NCBI RefSeq assembly: GCF_010122465.1
Contig: NZ_WLZY01000009.1
Span: forward strand, 118,729-182,728
DNA from: Phytoactinopolyspora mesophila
GTDB lineage: Bacteria; Actinomycetota; Actinomycetes; Jiangellales; Jiangellaceae
Length of the DNA: 64,000 nt
Reading direction: 5' to 3'
Shown piece by piece: positions 1 to 8,837 of this stretch. Under the pieces are notes generated by a model. It did no database searches, was not told the DNA's origin, and was given only the letters and a program-made list of their open reading frames with translations. The translations under genes and the position numbers were made by a program. Position 1 is the stretch's first letter; each line of letters opens with the position of its first letter.

Positions 1-49
1 GTCCCCCGCCCCCCCCCCCGGTGAGCGCCAGGGGGTTGGGGTTCCCACC

Positions 50-107
50 CGCCACCCACAACCCACTGACGATCACCTGTGAGCAACCACAACCCACTGA
101 CGATCAC
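50..107. repeat. Two direct copies of a 25-nt intergenic repeat
   Basis: Two copies of the same element (50-76 and 81-107) lie 31 bp apart in the same orientation. Read on the minus strand both begin GTGATCGTCAGTGGGTTGTGG. A third copy with the same core lies at 59134-59160, and a diverged palindromic pair lies at 59074-59129. Both loci are just upstream of a plus-strand gene (pta here, a transsulfuration enzyme at 59319). The first 49 bases of the window hold only a C-rich run and nothing recognisable. Confidence 0.75.
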
Positions 108-161
108 GGGGAGGGGTGGGATGGTAGGCGGGCTTACCGCTCGCGGGCTAGCCTCGGGAAC

Positions 162-2245
162 GTGGCCAAGAATGTCTATATCGCTTCAGTGACCGGCGAG
201 ACCGGGAAGTCCACGGTGGCGCTCGGCGTCCTGACCGCGTTGACGCGCAGAGTCGGCCGGGTAGGCGTCTTCCGGCCGATCGTGCGCTCCGCCACCCCCG
301 CGGAGCCCGGCCGGCACCCGGACTACGTGCTGGAACTGTTGCTCGATCACGACGACGCCGACCTGCCGTACGACGTGTGCGCCGGGGTGACCTACGACGA
401 CGTCCACGCCGACCGGGACGCCGCGCTCAGCACCATAGTCGAGCGCTATCACGAAGTAGCTAGGCAATGCGATGCCGTGGTGATCGTCGGCAGCGACTAC
501 ACCGACGTGGACAACCCGACCGAGTTCTCGTTCAACGCCCGGATCGCGGCGAACCTCGGCGCACCGGTGCTTCTGGTGGTGAACGGCCGCGAGCACACCC
601 CGGAGAACGTCCGAGCGGTGGCCGACTCCGCCGTGACCGAGCTGAAGGCCAACTCCGGTCAGCTACTGGGCATCGTGGTGAACCGGGTGGATCCGGGGTC
701 GCTCGATGCCGTACGCGACGCCGTGAGCTCGCCATCGCCGGTATACACCCTGCCCGAGGAGCCATTGCTGTCGGCGCCCACGATGGCCGATCTGATCGGT
801 TTGGCGGCGAACTCTACCGGGGCGCGCCGGACCGGCTAGGCCGGGAAGTACGTGGGTTCGTCGTGGCGGGGATGACTCTGCCGCACGTCCTGGACCGGTT
901 GGTCGAGGATGCCGTGGCCATCACTCCCGCCGACCGCTCAGACGTGCTGCTCGGCCTGCTCATGGCACATGCCTCGAGAACATTCCCGAGCCTGGCCGGC
1001 ATTGTGCTCAACGGCGGATTCGAGCTGCCACAGCAGATCGTCCGGCTGATCGACGGACTCAACGTCAACCTGCCTATCCTCACCATGGATGGAGACACCT
1101 TCGCCACCGCCACCGCCCTGGCCGGGGTGCGGGGCCGGCTCACCAAGGACGCCACCCGCAAGATCGAGACCGCCCGCACCCTGTTCGACGAGCACATCAA
1201 CGACATCGAACTGCTCGACCTGCTGGATGTCACCCGCAGCAATGTCGTGACACCGCTGATGTTCGAGCACAGGATCGTCGACCGTGCCCGCTCGGACCGG
1301 CGGCACATCGTCTTACCCGAAGGCGAAGAGGAACGGATCCTGCGCGCGGCCGATTCCGTGCTCCGCCAAGGCATCGCGGACATCACACTGCTCGGCCGGC
1401 CCGAACGCGTGCAGGCGATTGCCATCAACGCGGGCGCGGACATCTCCGCCGCGCAGATCGTTGACCCGCAGCTCAGCCCATGGCGGGAGCAGTTCGCGGA
1501 GAAATACGCCGAGTTGCGCGCCCACCGGGGTGTGACGCTCGAGGGCGCTCGGGATCAGGTCGCGGATGTCTCCTACTTCGGCACCATGATGGTGCTGATG
1601 GATCTCGCCGACGGCATGGTTTCCGGTGCGGCCCACACCACCGCGCACACCATCCGGCCGGCGTTCGAGGTGGTGAAGACCGACACTGGGGTCTCAACGG
1701 TGTCGAGTGTGTTCTTCATGTGTCTACGCGACCGGGTGCTCGTGTACGGCGACTGCGCCGTCAATCCCGACCCGGATGCCGAACAGCTGGCCGACATCGC
1801 GATCTCGTCGGCCCAGACCGCGGAAGATTTCGGCGTACCCCCGCGCGTGGCCATGCTTTCGTACTCGACCGGCGAGTCCGGTTCCGGCGCCGACGTAGAC
1901 AAAGTGCGGGCCGCCACGGCGCTCGCCCGCGAGCGGCGCCCCGACCTGTCGATCGAGGGACCGATCCAGTATGACGCCGCGGTGGACGCCGGTGTGGCCC
2001 GCACCAAGCTGCCGGACAGCGAAGTAGCGGGCCGCGCTACCGTGTTCATCTTCCCGGACCTGAACACCGGCAACAACACCTATAAGGCGGTGCAGCGCAG
2101 TGCCGGCGCGGTGGCGGTGGGGCCGGTCCTGCAGGGATTGCGCAAACCGGTCAACGACCTCTCACGGGGCGCTCTCGTGTCGGACATCGTCAACACGATC
2201 GCGATCACCGGAATCCAGGCCCAGACCAGCGACGCGGAAGACTAG
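162..2245 (+). pseudogene. pta: Phosphate acetyltransferase, interrupted by a frameshift
   Basis: Phosphate acetyltransferase interconverts acetyl-CoA plus phosphate and acetyl phosphate plus CoA in the cytoplasm, in partnership with acetate kinase. The GTG start at 162 gives MAKNVYIASVTGETGKST, the P-loop-like start of the BioD-like N-terminal domain of long Pta proteins. That frame is convincing to about position 797 (TMADLIG) and then stops at 839. The continuation (FGGELYRGAPDRLGREV, then VAGMTLPHVL) is in the -1 frame from about 800 and runs through the DRTGG and catalytic PTA_PTB domains to 2245, so total length fits the roughly 690-residue family. One missing base in 797-803 would explain it. 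This may be a real mutation, a sequencing error or, less likely, recoding. The 3' part could still be made from ATG 872 as a catalytic-domain fragment. Confidence 0.85.
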
Positions 2246-2246
2246 A

Positions 2247-2346
2247 TGGGCGCGGCACATAGAGTCTCCCCTCGCCCAGCGGACTCGCTCGTGCCTCGCT
2301 CGCCGATGCCCGCCACACCATGGTGAGACTCTATGTGTCACGCCCA
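2247..2346. terminator. Large imperfect inverted repeat between convergent genes
   Basis: Arms 2247-2268 and 2325-2346 (22 bp, outer TGGGCG pairing with CGCCCA, inner ACATAGAGTCTC pairing with GAGACTCTATGT) match except for two G-T wobble positions. The spacer is 56 bp and contains the small palindrome CACCATGGTG. It fills the gap between the ends of pta (plus) and the LLM gene (minus), so a two-way terminator role is likely, although there is no T-run. Confidence 0.5.
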
Positions 2347-2376
2347 GTATGCCTTGCGCCTTCACGTCAGTGCTGG

Positions 2377-3333
2377 TCAGCGACTTGCGAGTGTGATGAC
2401 GTCTTCAAGATCGTGTTTGGCGATATCCGGATCCGGCGCTGGGTACATACCGATGCTATGCACTCCGGCAGCTTCCAGCGCCTCGATGTGCTGCATGGCA
2501 TCGTCCATGGTGCCGATGGGCGCGAGCTCGGTCCACCAGTCCGGCGGCATGGTCACCAGTCCGTCGACGCCGTGCTGGGCAAAGCGCGCCAGGAGGTCGT
2601 CGCAGAATGGGAGCGCCCGGATGCCCGGCGACGGGTCGTCGAGCAGCCCCGCCAGCCACGGCGCCATGGTCCGGTAGGCGCTGCGCCGCTCCTGCTGGAC
2701 ACAGATGACGGAGAAGACGGCCACGTGGAAAGGATCAGGGTGGCCGGCCTGCTCACGGGCCCACCGCACGTAGGACGGGCCGGCCGGTTCGGCGAGGACG
2801 ACGCCCCCGGCGACACGCCCGGCCATGGCCAGGGACTTCGGCCCCCGCACACCGGCGAGCAGCGGCGGCACGGGGTCCGGCGGGTGGTACAACTGGACGT
2901 CGTCGAGATACACGTGCTCACCGTGCATGGTGACCCGTTCTCCGGCGAGCAGCCGCCGCACCGCGACCATCACTTCTTCAAGCGTGCGCACCGGCGACGA
3001 GGGACGTACGCCCATCTGCGCCATCCACGATTGGACGCCGTGCCCGATACCGGGCAGCACCCGTCCCGGCGCCAGATTGCACAACGTGGCGATCTCCATG
3101 GCCGTGACGGCGGAGGTACGGGCGACCGCGGGAAGAATGCCAATGCCTACGGTGAGTCGCTCACTCACCGACAGCGCCGAAGCCGCCAGACTTACCCCTG
3201 CGGTATAGAAACAATCCTCGATCACCCAGAGCTGGTCGGCTCCATGATCGAGGCGTCGGGCAAAATCGGTCACCAATGCGGCCGGGAAAGTCCGGTCGAA
3301 ACACATGCCGATGCGGGTTCGTGTCGTCACCAT
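2377..3333 (-). CDS. LLM-class (F420/FMN-type) oxidoreductase
   Basis: A 318-residue TIM-barrel protein of the luciferase-like monooxygenase superfamily, whose actinobacterial members often use coenzyme F420. Visible family features are the N-terminal strand RIGMCFDR, the segment ATLCNLAPGRVLPGIGHG (equivalent to the conserved N-L-x-PGR-x-x-x-G-x-G turn), and PPLLAGVRGPKSLAMAGRVAGG near residue 165. Substrate and cofactor cannot be told from sequence. The ATG at 3333 has only a weak ribosome binding site. It lies between pta and ackA on the opposite strand. In mycobacteria an F420-dependent dehydrogenase (fgd1) sits immediately before pta-ackA, but this protein does not look like Fgd1. Confidence 0.8.
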   Translation of the reverse strand: MVTTRTRIGMCFDRTFPAALVTDFARRLDHGADQLWVIEDCFYTAGVSLAASALSVSERLTVGIGILPAVARTSAVTAMEIATLCNLAPGRVLPGIGHGVQSWMAQMGVRPSSPVRTLEEVMVAVRRLLAGERVTMHGEHVYLDDVQLYHPPDPVPPLLAGVRGPKSLAMAGRVAGGVVLAEPAGPSYVRWAREQAGHPDPFHVAVFSVICVQQERRSAYRTMAPWLAGLLDDPSPGIRALPFCDDLLARFAQHGVDGLVTMPPDWWTELAPIGTMDDAMQHIEALEAAGVHSIGMYPAPDPDIAKHDLEDVITLASR

Positions 3334-3438
3334 GCCGAGACCGTATCGGGAGAGACTGACAGAATCGGAGAAAGACGCAGAGCCTCGCCATCAGGGCGGC
3401 GAGACAGCTGTTCAGAGACACACATTCGGGGTGTAGTG

Positions 3439-4650
3439 ATGAGCGCAACCGTGCTCGTGCTCAACTGTGGATCGTCGTCGATCAAGTACCAGCTCATCGA
3501 CGCGGACAACGCCAATGTTCTCGCCCGTGGTCTGGTGGAACGCATCGGCGAGGACGGCGGGCACGTTCGCCACGAGGCCGGCGGCTCCGTCGTCGATCAT
3601 GACCTCACGCTCGCCGACCATCAGGCCGGCCTGAGAGCCGTACTCGATACGTTCGAGGAGCACGGCCCGGCGCTGGCCGACTCGAACATCGCCGCCGTGG
3701 GCCATCGAGTGGTGCACGGCGGCGAACAGTTCTCCGGCCCGGTGATCATCGACGACACCGTCGAGGACACCATCGACGGATTGTCATCGCTGGCTCCGCT
3801 GCACAATCCGCCGAATCTCGCCGGCATCCGGGTGGCCCGGCAGGTGCTGGACAACCTGCCGCACGTAGCCGTCTTCGACACCGCTTTCCACCAGAGCCTG
3901 CCGCCCGCGGCCTACACCTACGCGATCGGCCGCGACGTCGCTCGGCGGCACCACGTCCGGCGTTACGGGTTCCATGGAACATCGGTCGCCTACGTCGCCG
4001 GCGAGGCCGTCCGGTTCCTGGAACGCGATGCGCAGAAGACCAATCTGATCGTTCTGCACCTGGGGAACGGCGCGTCGGCCACGGCGGTGCGCTCCGGCCG
4101 CTCGGTGGACACCTCGATGGGACTCACCCCGCTGGAAGGGCTCGTCATGGGATCACGCAGCGGCGACATCGACGCCGGTGTGCTCCTGCACCTCGCCCGG
4201 GAAGCCGGCATGTCGTTCGACGACCTCGACGATCTGCTCAACCGCAACAGCGGCATGGTGGGTCTGACCGGCGAGCGGGATCTGCGCGAGGTTCATCGGC
4301 TGGCGGGAGAAGACGACGAGGACGCCATCCTGGCTCGCGATGTCTATTGCCACCGGATCCGCCGCTACGTCGGGGCCTTCCTGGCCGTTCTCGGTGAGAC
4401 CCACGCCATCGTGTTCACCGGCGGCGTCGGCGAGAACGACGCCTGGGTGCGCTCACGCTCGCTGGCTGGCCTGCGCGGACTGGGAATCGCGGTGGACCAC
4501 GTCCGCAACGCTTCCCAAGGTCCCCGGGCGCGTTACATCTCGCCGGACGGAGCCGGCACGGCGGTGCTCGTCGTTCCCACCGACGAAGAACTGGAGATCG
4601 CCCGGCAGACGTTGTCGACGGTGGGCGAGCTGACCATCAGCCCGGGGTGA
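3439..4650 (+). CDS. ackA: Acetate kinase
   Basis: Converts acetyl phosphate plus ADP to acetate plus ATP (reversible), completing the Pta-AckA pathway. The protein has 403 residues, normal for the family. Motifs in order: VLNCGSSSIKYQL at the N-terminus (adenosine/phosphate loop), GHRVVHGGEQFSGP, VFDTAFHQSLP, LHLGNGASATAV and IVFTGGVGENDAWVRS. The frame is open far upstream to 2320, but homology begins exactly at ATG 3439, preceded by a G-rich CGGGGTG. The 3' end overlaps the 3' end of the convergent manA gene by 14 bp. pta lies upstream but is separated by an opposing gene, so ackA must have its own promoter in or near 3334-3438. Confidence 0.97.
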   Translation: MSATVLVLNCGSSSIKYQLIDADNANVLARGLVERIGEDGGHVRHEAGGSVVDHDLTLADHQAGLRAVLDTFEEHGPALADSNIAAVGHRVVHGGEQFSGPVIIDDTVEDTIDGLSSLAPLHNPPNLAGIRVARQVLDNLPHVAVFDTAFHQSLPPAAYTYAIGRDVARRHHVRRYGFHGTSVAYVAGEAVRFLERDAQKTNLIVLHLGNGASATAVRSGRSVDTSMGLTPLEGLVMGSRSGDIDAGVLLHLAREAGMSFDDLDDLLNRNSGMVGLTGERDLREVHRLAGEDDEDAILARDVYCHRIRRYVGAFLAVLGETHAIVFTGGVGENDAWVRSRSLAGLRGLGIAVDHVRNASQGPRARYISPDGAGTAVLVVPTDEELEIARQTLSTVGELTISPG

Positions 4651-5818
4651 CCGTGAAGGCCGTACCGGTGCCGGAGACGACGACGTCCGGCTCCGAAGCG
4701 GGAACGAACGCGGCCTGCCCGGAGCGCAGCTGGAGGCTATCGCCGGCGTCTTGCGCCGAGCCCGCCCGCACGGCCACCGCGCCGTCGACGACGAGCACAA
4801 CCCGGGGCCCGCTGCCACTCGGGCGGATCTCCTCAGCATCGAGCTGGAGCCGGGCCAGGCGGAACTCGTCGAGCCCGGGAACCGGGTAGACCTGCTCACC
4901 CGCCTGGGTGTCCTGAGGCACGATCAGCATCCCGCCGTCGGGCTCGTAACGCAGAATACGCAACACCTCGGCCGCGTCCACGTGTTTGGGGGTCAAGCCC
5001 GCGCGAAGGGTGTTGTCCGAGCTGGCCTGCGGTTCGACCGCGAACCCGGACAGATACGCATGCGGCACACCTGCCGCCACGAAAGCGGCCTCACCAGGAT
5101 TGAGCCGAATGCGGCGCATCAGCAACGCCAGCAAGAGGCCGCGGTCGTCCGGATACGTCGCCGCCAGTTGGTCCACCACCGCGAACGGCTCATGACTCGA
5201 GTGCGCCCGGGCTTCGTCGGCGAGTGTGCGTGCTATCCGGACAGCTTCGGACTCGGGCAGGCTCAGCCAGGCCGTTACCAAGCGCCGCAGCCCGTCGCCC
5301 TGCCTGAGCATGGCGATGGCTTGGGTGAATTCTTCCCGCCCGCTGAGTTCCAGCGCGGCGGCGACCTCGGCCGGGTCACGGAACCCGAGTAGGGCTTCGA
5401 ACTCGGTGAGCGCCACGACCATCTCGGGTTTGTGGTTACGGTCCTGGTAGGAACGCTTCGGCGACCCCAGCGGTGTACCCGCGGCGTCCTCGGCGTCGAA
5501 CCCCTCGGCGGCCTGCGCGATGGTGGGGTGAGCCTGGATGGACAGCGGACGCTCGATGGCGAGAATCTTCAGCAGGTAGGGCAGCGCGGCCCCGAACCGG
5601 TCGAGGACACCTGGTCCGAGCGCGCCAGCCGGATCGGCGGCGATGTACTGGTCCAGCGTGCGCCCGTCACCCGCGACGACGGAGGGCGAGCCCGGGTGCG
5701 CGCCCACCCACAGCTCGGCTTGAGGGTCGCCGGTCGGGTCCAGCCCGAGCAAATCGGGGATGACCGTCGCCGATCCCCACGCGTACGAACGCACCGGATT
5801 CTCGAGAAGTACAGCCAC
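4637..5818 (-). CDS. manA: Mannose-6-phosphate isomerase, class I
   Basis: Zinc enzyme that interconverts fructose 6-phosphate and mannose 6-phosphate, feeding GDP-mannose, mannolipid and glycan synthesis. It has 393 residues. Zinc ligands are visible: Gln95 and His97 in IQAHP, Glu132 in NHKPEM, and the later His in GVPHAYLSG. In many actinobacteria manA sits directly beside the TobH-like and manB genes. Here two GH31 genes lie in between, with a hairpin at 5870-5895 upstream. The start MAVLLENPVRSYAWGS matches the family N-terminus. Confidence 0.95.
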   Translation of the reverse strand: MAVLLENPVRSYAWGSATVIPDLLGLDPTGDPQAELWVGAHPGSPSVVAGDGRTLDQYIAADPAGALGPGVLDRFGAALPYLLKILAIERPLSIQAHPTIAQAAEGFDAEDAAGTPLGSPKRSYQDRNHKPEMVVALTEFEALLGFRDPAEVAAALELSGREEFTQAIAMLRQGDGLRRLVTAWLSLPESEAVRIARTLADEARAHSSHEPFAVVDQLAATYPDDRGLLLALLMRRIRLNPGEAAFVAAGVPHAYLSGFAVEPQASSDNTLRAGLTPKHVDAAEVLRILRYEPDGGMLIVPQDTQAGEQVYPVPGLDEFRLARLQLDAEEIRPSGSGPRVVLVVDGAVAVRAGSAQDAGDSLQLRSGQAAFVPASEPDVVVSGTGTAFTVTPG

Positions 5819-5869
5819 GGTCTGCCACTCTACTTTGCGCGCTGAGGCCCGCTACCCTCGAATCCCACG

Positions 5870-5895
5870 CCGGGCGCGAAAAGGCTCGCGCCCGG
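5870..5895. terminator. Hairpin after the GH31 operon
   Basis: Perfect 10-bp stem CCGGGCGCGA / TCGCGCCCGG with a six-base loop, 10 bases past the stop codon of the minus-strand GH31 gene and just upstream of manA. No T-run follows, as is usual for actinobacterial terminators. Confidence 0.5.
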
Positions 5896-5905
5896 GGCCG
5901 TGACA

Positions 5906-8824
5906 CTAGAACTGGCCGGTAGTGGTTCCGCCGCTGCCGGAGGCCGGGGTGATCGCGACGTTGTTGGCTCCTGGTTGCCACTGGTCAGCGACCTCCGGAT
6001 AGCCGTCCTCCGCCCGCTTGATGCACTTCCATTCGACGGTGGTGTTCGGCGGGAGATTGCCGATGGTGCCGGTCCAGGTCGGATACGAGCTGGGCTCCAG
6101 CTTGACCGCGCTGGCCGGGGACCACGCGCCGAGCCGTGGCACGCCGCCGACGGCGTACACCGACTGGCCGATAGTGGTGGTGCCGTTCTCGCAGACGAAG
6201 TCCAGCGTCACCGGCTGCTCGCCGAGAGTGAACTCGAAAGTCTTCGATGACGCCACACTCGTTTCGCCGGACTTGGCGACCACCAGATTGCCCCCGGCGT
6301 TGAACCAACCGCTGGCCGCCGCGTCGAAATCGGCCTGGTTGTCGTGCCGGGTGAGAAGTGAACCGTTGAGAGTGACCGACGACGCCTGAGTGTCCTCGAC
6401 CACCAGTTCCACGATGTTGTCCCGTGCGGACGGAGCACCGGCGTAACCGCCGTCGGCCGCCCCTATCGTCACGGTCGCGGTCGATCCGCTGACCTGCTGG
6501 CCCAGCACCGTCGTTCGCACCGCGCCGTCCGCGTAGGCCACGGTTGCGCCGTCGTCCTCGTACAGCGTGAAATCGCTCGCGGTCTCGTCGGCGTAGACGC
6601 GGGTGACGAGCTCGTCGCGGGTGCTCGAGTCCAGCCGCCGGCCGTCGACGTTCATGCTCTGCTCATCGACGTGCATCCGGGGAATCACCGCACCGGCCCG
6701 GGCGAACGCGGGCAGCCGGAAATCCCCGTTCACGTACAGCGGGACGTCCTCGATCCACTCGCCGTCGCTGTGGAACCACTCGTTCGTGTGGTAGTTGATC
6801 CACGAGCCTTCCGGCAGGTAGATGTTCCGCTGCCGCTCACCGGACCCTGCGACGACGCCCACGAGCAGGTCCCGGCCGACCAGCTTCTGGTGGCCCATCT
6901 CGCGGACCTCCGGATCGTCCTGGTGGTAGTACACCAGCGGCGGCACCACCGGCTCGCCGTACCGGTAGGCCCGGTGCGCGAGTGAATAGTAGTAGGGCGT
7001 CAGCTCGTAGCGCTGCCGGATGTTGGCCAGGTTACTGTCCACGTCACCGATCTCGGCCGGCGAGGTGTGCTCGCAATTACACAGATTCTCCGCGTGCGGG
7101 CGCACCGGCACCTCGAACCACGAGCCGTTGGCGAACCATTGTGTGTACAGCTCATCGAGGTCGGAGTCGAGCATCTCACGCCGGAAACCGCCGATGTCCG
7201 AGCCGTAGTAGTCGACGCCGGACATGGACATGTGCATCTGGGTGTTCTGCTGTGCCGCGAGCGCGGTCAGCTTCGTACCGATGTCGGCCGACCACATCGC
7301 GGCTCCGTGCCGCTGGATGCCCGCCGCCCCGGACCGGGTCAGCAGGAACGGGCGCTGCTCCTCCTCCGCCGCCGCGTACCCGCGAGTGATGCTCTCGGCC
7401 CATTTGAGGTTGTACATGTTGTGATAGTCGGCGTGGGCGTGTTTGCCGGGTAGTACCCCGGCCGTCCAGTCGTTCGGGTTGTACATCTCCGGCTCGCCGA
7501 GATCGAGCCAGTGGCCCAGCACCCCGTCGTCTATCAGCGCCTGGCGTTTGGCGGCGTGCCAGTAGTCCCCGGCGGCGTCGCTGGTCCAGTCGATCATTCC
7601 GCCGCGGCCCCACCAGTCGTTGTCGGTCAGGTAGACCGGGCCGCAAGTGGAGCAGCCGTCCCGGACCAGATGACCGCGTGCTTCCATGTCGGCATGCTCG
7701 GCCAGCGCCCGGCCGATATAGGACTCCTCGATGGTCATGATCCCGACGCCGTCGTCGGCTTCGTAGTCAGCAATCCGGCCGGCCGGATCCGGGAACGACG
7801 ACGTATCCCAGGTCATCGACCCCATCGCGGTGTGGTCGGATCCGGAGCTGACGCCACCGAACCAGTACAGGTCCAGCACGAACCCGTCGACCGGGAACTC
7901 CTCGGCCCGCAGCGCGGCCAGCCGGTCGTCGACCTCGGCCCAGCTCTCATAGCCGAACTCCGACACCCAGAGCCCGAACGCCTTCTTCGGCGGCACCGGC
8001 GGGTGACCGGTGAGTTCCATGTAGTCCTGACGCAGGTCGGGCAGATCCGCACCCGTCATGGTGTACCAGCGGATCTCGTCCCCCCACGTGCGCACCGACC
8101 ACGGGTCACCGGTGAGATCCCACTCGGTCTTGTACACCTGGTCGAGAAACAGCCCGTAGCCGGTGCTGTCGGCCCCAACCGCGAACAGCACCGGGATCTG
8201 GGTGTTGCCCACCGGGCCGTTGTCCGGGTCGTAGACCATGGCGTTTCCGAACTGACCACCCGGTGAGCGGACCCGGCCCACCCAGTCGCCGTCCGCGCTG
8301 CCACCCTGGAAGAACTGCTGGCCGAGACCGTAGGCGTTCTCCATCCCTTCCTTGGTGATGGAGAGGCCCTTCCAGTCCTGGGCCAGGTCGAGCGGGCAGA
8401 CGGTGTGCAGCACAACGTCGGGGGTGTGCGTGGTGTCGGTGACGGTGGCGCACAATGTGGAGCTGTCCACGTCGATGCGCATGTCAGCGGTCGACAAGGT
8501 GGTGCCGTTCTGCTGGAAGGAGCTCGGGCCGGCGTAGTCGGTCTTCGCCACCTGGTCGGTGGTGAACAGCGGCGAGCCGGTTCCCGGGCTGGGGCTGACC
8601 CCGGAGACCTCGAAGTGCGCGAGGTCGTCGTCGAGGATCTCGACGATCAGGTAACTGTTCCCGGCCGTGAACTCCACCCGTTCGACGCCGGACTGTTGTG
8701 TGGTCGCCGGAGTGGTTCCAGCCGGCTGGGCCGAGGCATCGGTCGACGACGGCGCCAGCGACACGGCCAGCACGCCGGCTGTCGCGAGAATTGCCAGCGA
8801 CGACGTCCGTCGTAGTGCACGCAT
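5906..8824 (-). CDS. Secreted GH31 alpha-glucan-active enzyme with C-terminal CBM20
   Basis: A 972-residue exported glycoside hydrolase family 31 protein. It has a Sec signal peptide (residues 1-35, arginine-rich start, hydrophobic core, cleavage near ASA-QPA), an N-terminal beta domain, then the (beta/alpha)8 catalytic barrel with the nucleophile region HWLDLGEPE (Asp441) and the acid/base region YYGSDIGGF (Asp543), beta-sheet domains, and a CBM20 starch-binding module (about 865-965: GQSVYAVGG, LGAW, TTVEWKCIK, ADQWQPGANN). CBM20 implies starch or maltodextrin as substrate. GH31 covers hydrolases, alpha-glucosyltransferases and lyases, so the reaction is open. Two cysteine pairs in the barrel insert (CSTCG, NLCNCE) may form disulfides. 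It follows the second GH31 gene by 13 bp, clearly one operon. Confidence 0.9.
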   Translation of the reverse strand: MRALRRTSSLAILATAGVLAVSLAPSSTDASAQPAGTTPATTQQSGVERVEFTAGNSYLIVEILDDDLAHFEVSGVSPSPGTGSPLFTTDQVAKTDYAGPSSFQQNGTTLSTADMRIDVDSSTLCATVTDTTHTPDVVLHTVCPLDLAQDWKGLSITKEGMENAYGLGQQFFQGGSADGDWVGRVRSPGGQFGNAMVYDPDNGPVGNTQIPVLFAVGADSTGYGLFLDQVYKTEWDLTGDPWSVRTWGDEIRWYTMTGADLPDLRQDYMELTGHPPVPPKKAFGLWVSEFGYESWAEVDDRLAALRAEEFPVDGFVLDLYWFGGVSSGSDHTAMGSMTWDTSSFPDPAGRIADYEADDGVGIMTIEESYIGRALAEHADMEARGHLVRDGCSTCGPVYLTDNDWWGRGGMIDWTSDAAGDYWHAAKRQALIDDGVLGHWLDLGEPEMYNPNDWTAGVLPGKHAHADYHNMYNLKWAESITRGYAAAEEEQRPFLLTRSGAAGIQRHGAAMWSADIGTKLTALAAQQNTQMHMSMSGVDYYGSDIGGFRREMLDSDLDELYTQWFANGSWFEVPVRPHAENLCNCEHTSPAEIGDVDSNLANIRQRYELTPYYYSLAHRAYRYGEPVVPPLVYYHQDDPEVREMGHQKLVGRDLLVGVVAGSGERQRNIYLPEGSWINYHTNEWFHSDGEWIEDVPLYVNGDFRLPAFARAGAVIPRMHVDEQSMNVDGRRLDSSTRDELVTRVYADETASDFTLYEDDGATVAYADGAVRTTVLGQQVSGSTATVTIGAADGGYAGAPSARDNIVELVVEDTQASSVTLNGSLLTRHDNQADFDAAASGWFNAGGNLVVAKSGETSVASSKTFEFTLGEQPVTLDFVCENGTTTIGQSVYAVGGVPRLGAWSPASAVKLEPSSYPTWTGTIGNLPPNTTVEWKCIKRAEDGYPEVADQWQPGANNVAITPASGSGGTTTGQF

Positions 8825-8837
8825 CTGGGCTCCCCTC

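Noticed and set aside
797-803. Programmed -1 frameshifting in pta
   Set aside because: No X-XXY-YYZ slippery site and no clear downstream stem-loop; Pta is not known to be recoded.
2320-3438. Long open frame running into the ackA start, making a 776-residue protein
   Set aside because: The extra 373 residues are antisense to the LLM gene and show no homology or ribosome binding site; ackA begins normally at 3439.
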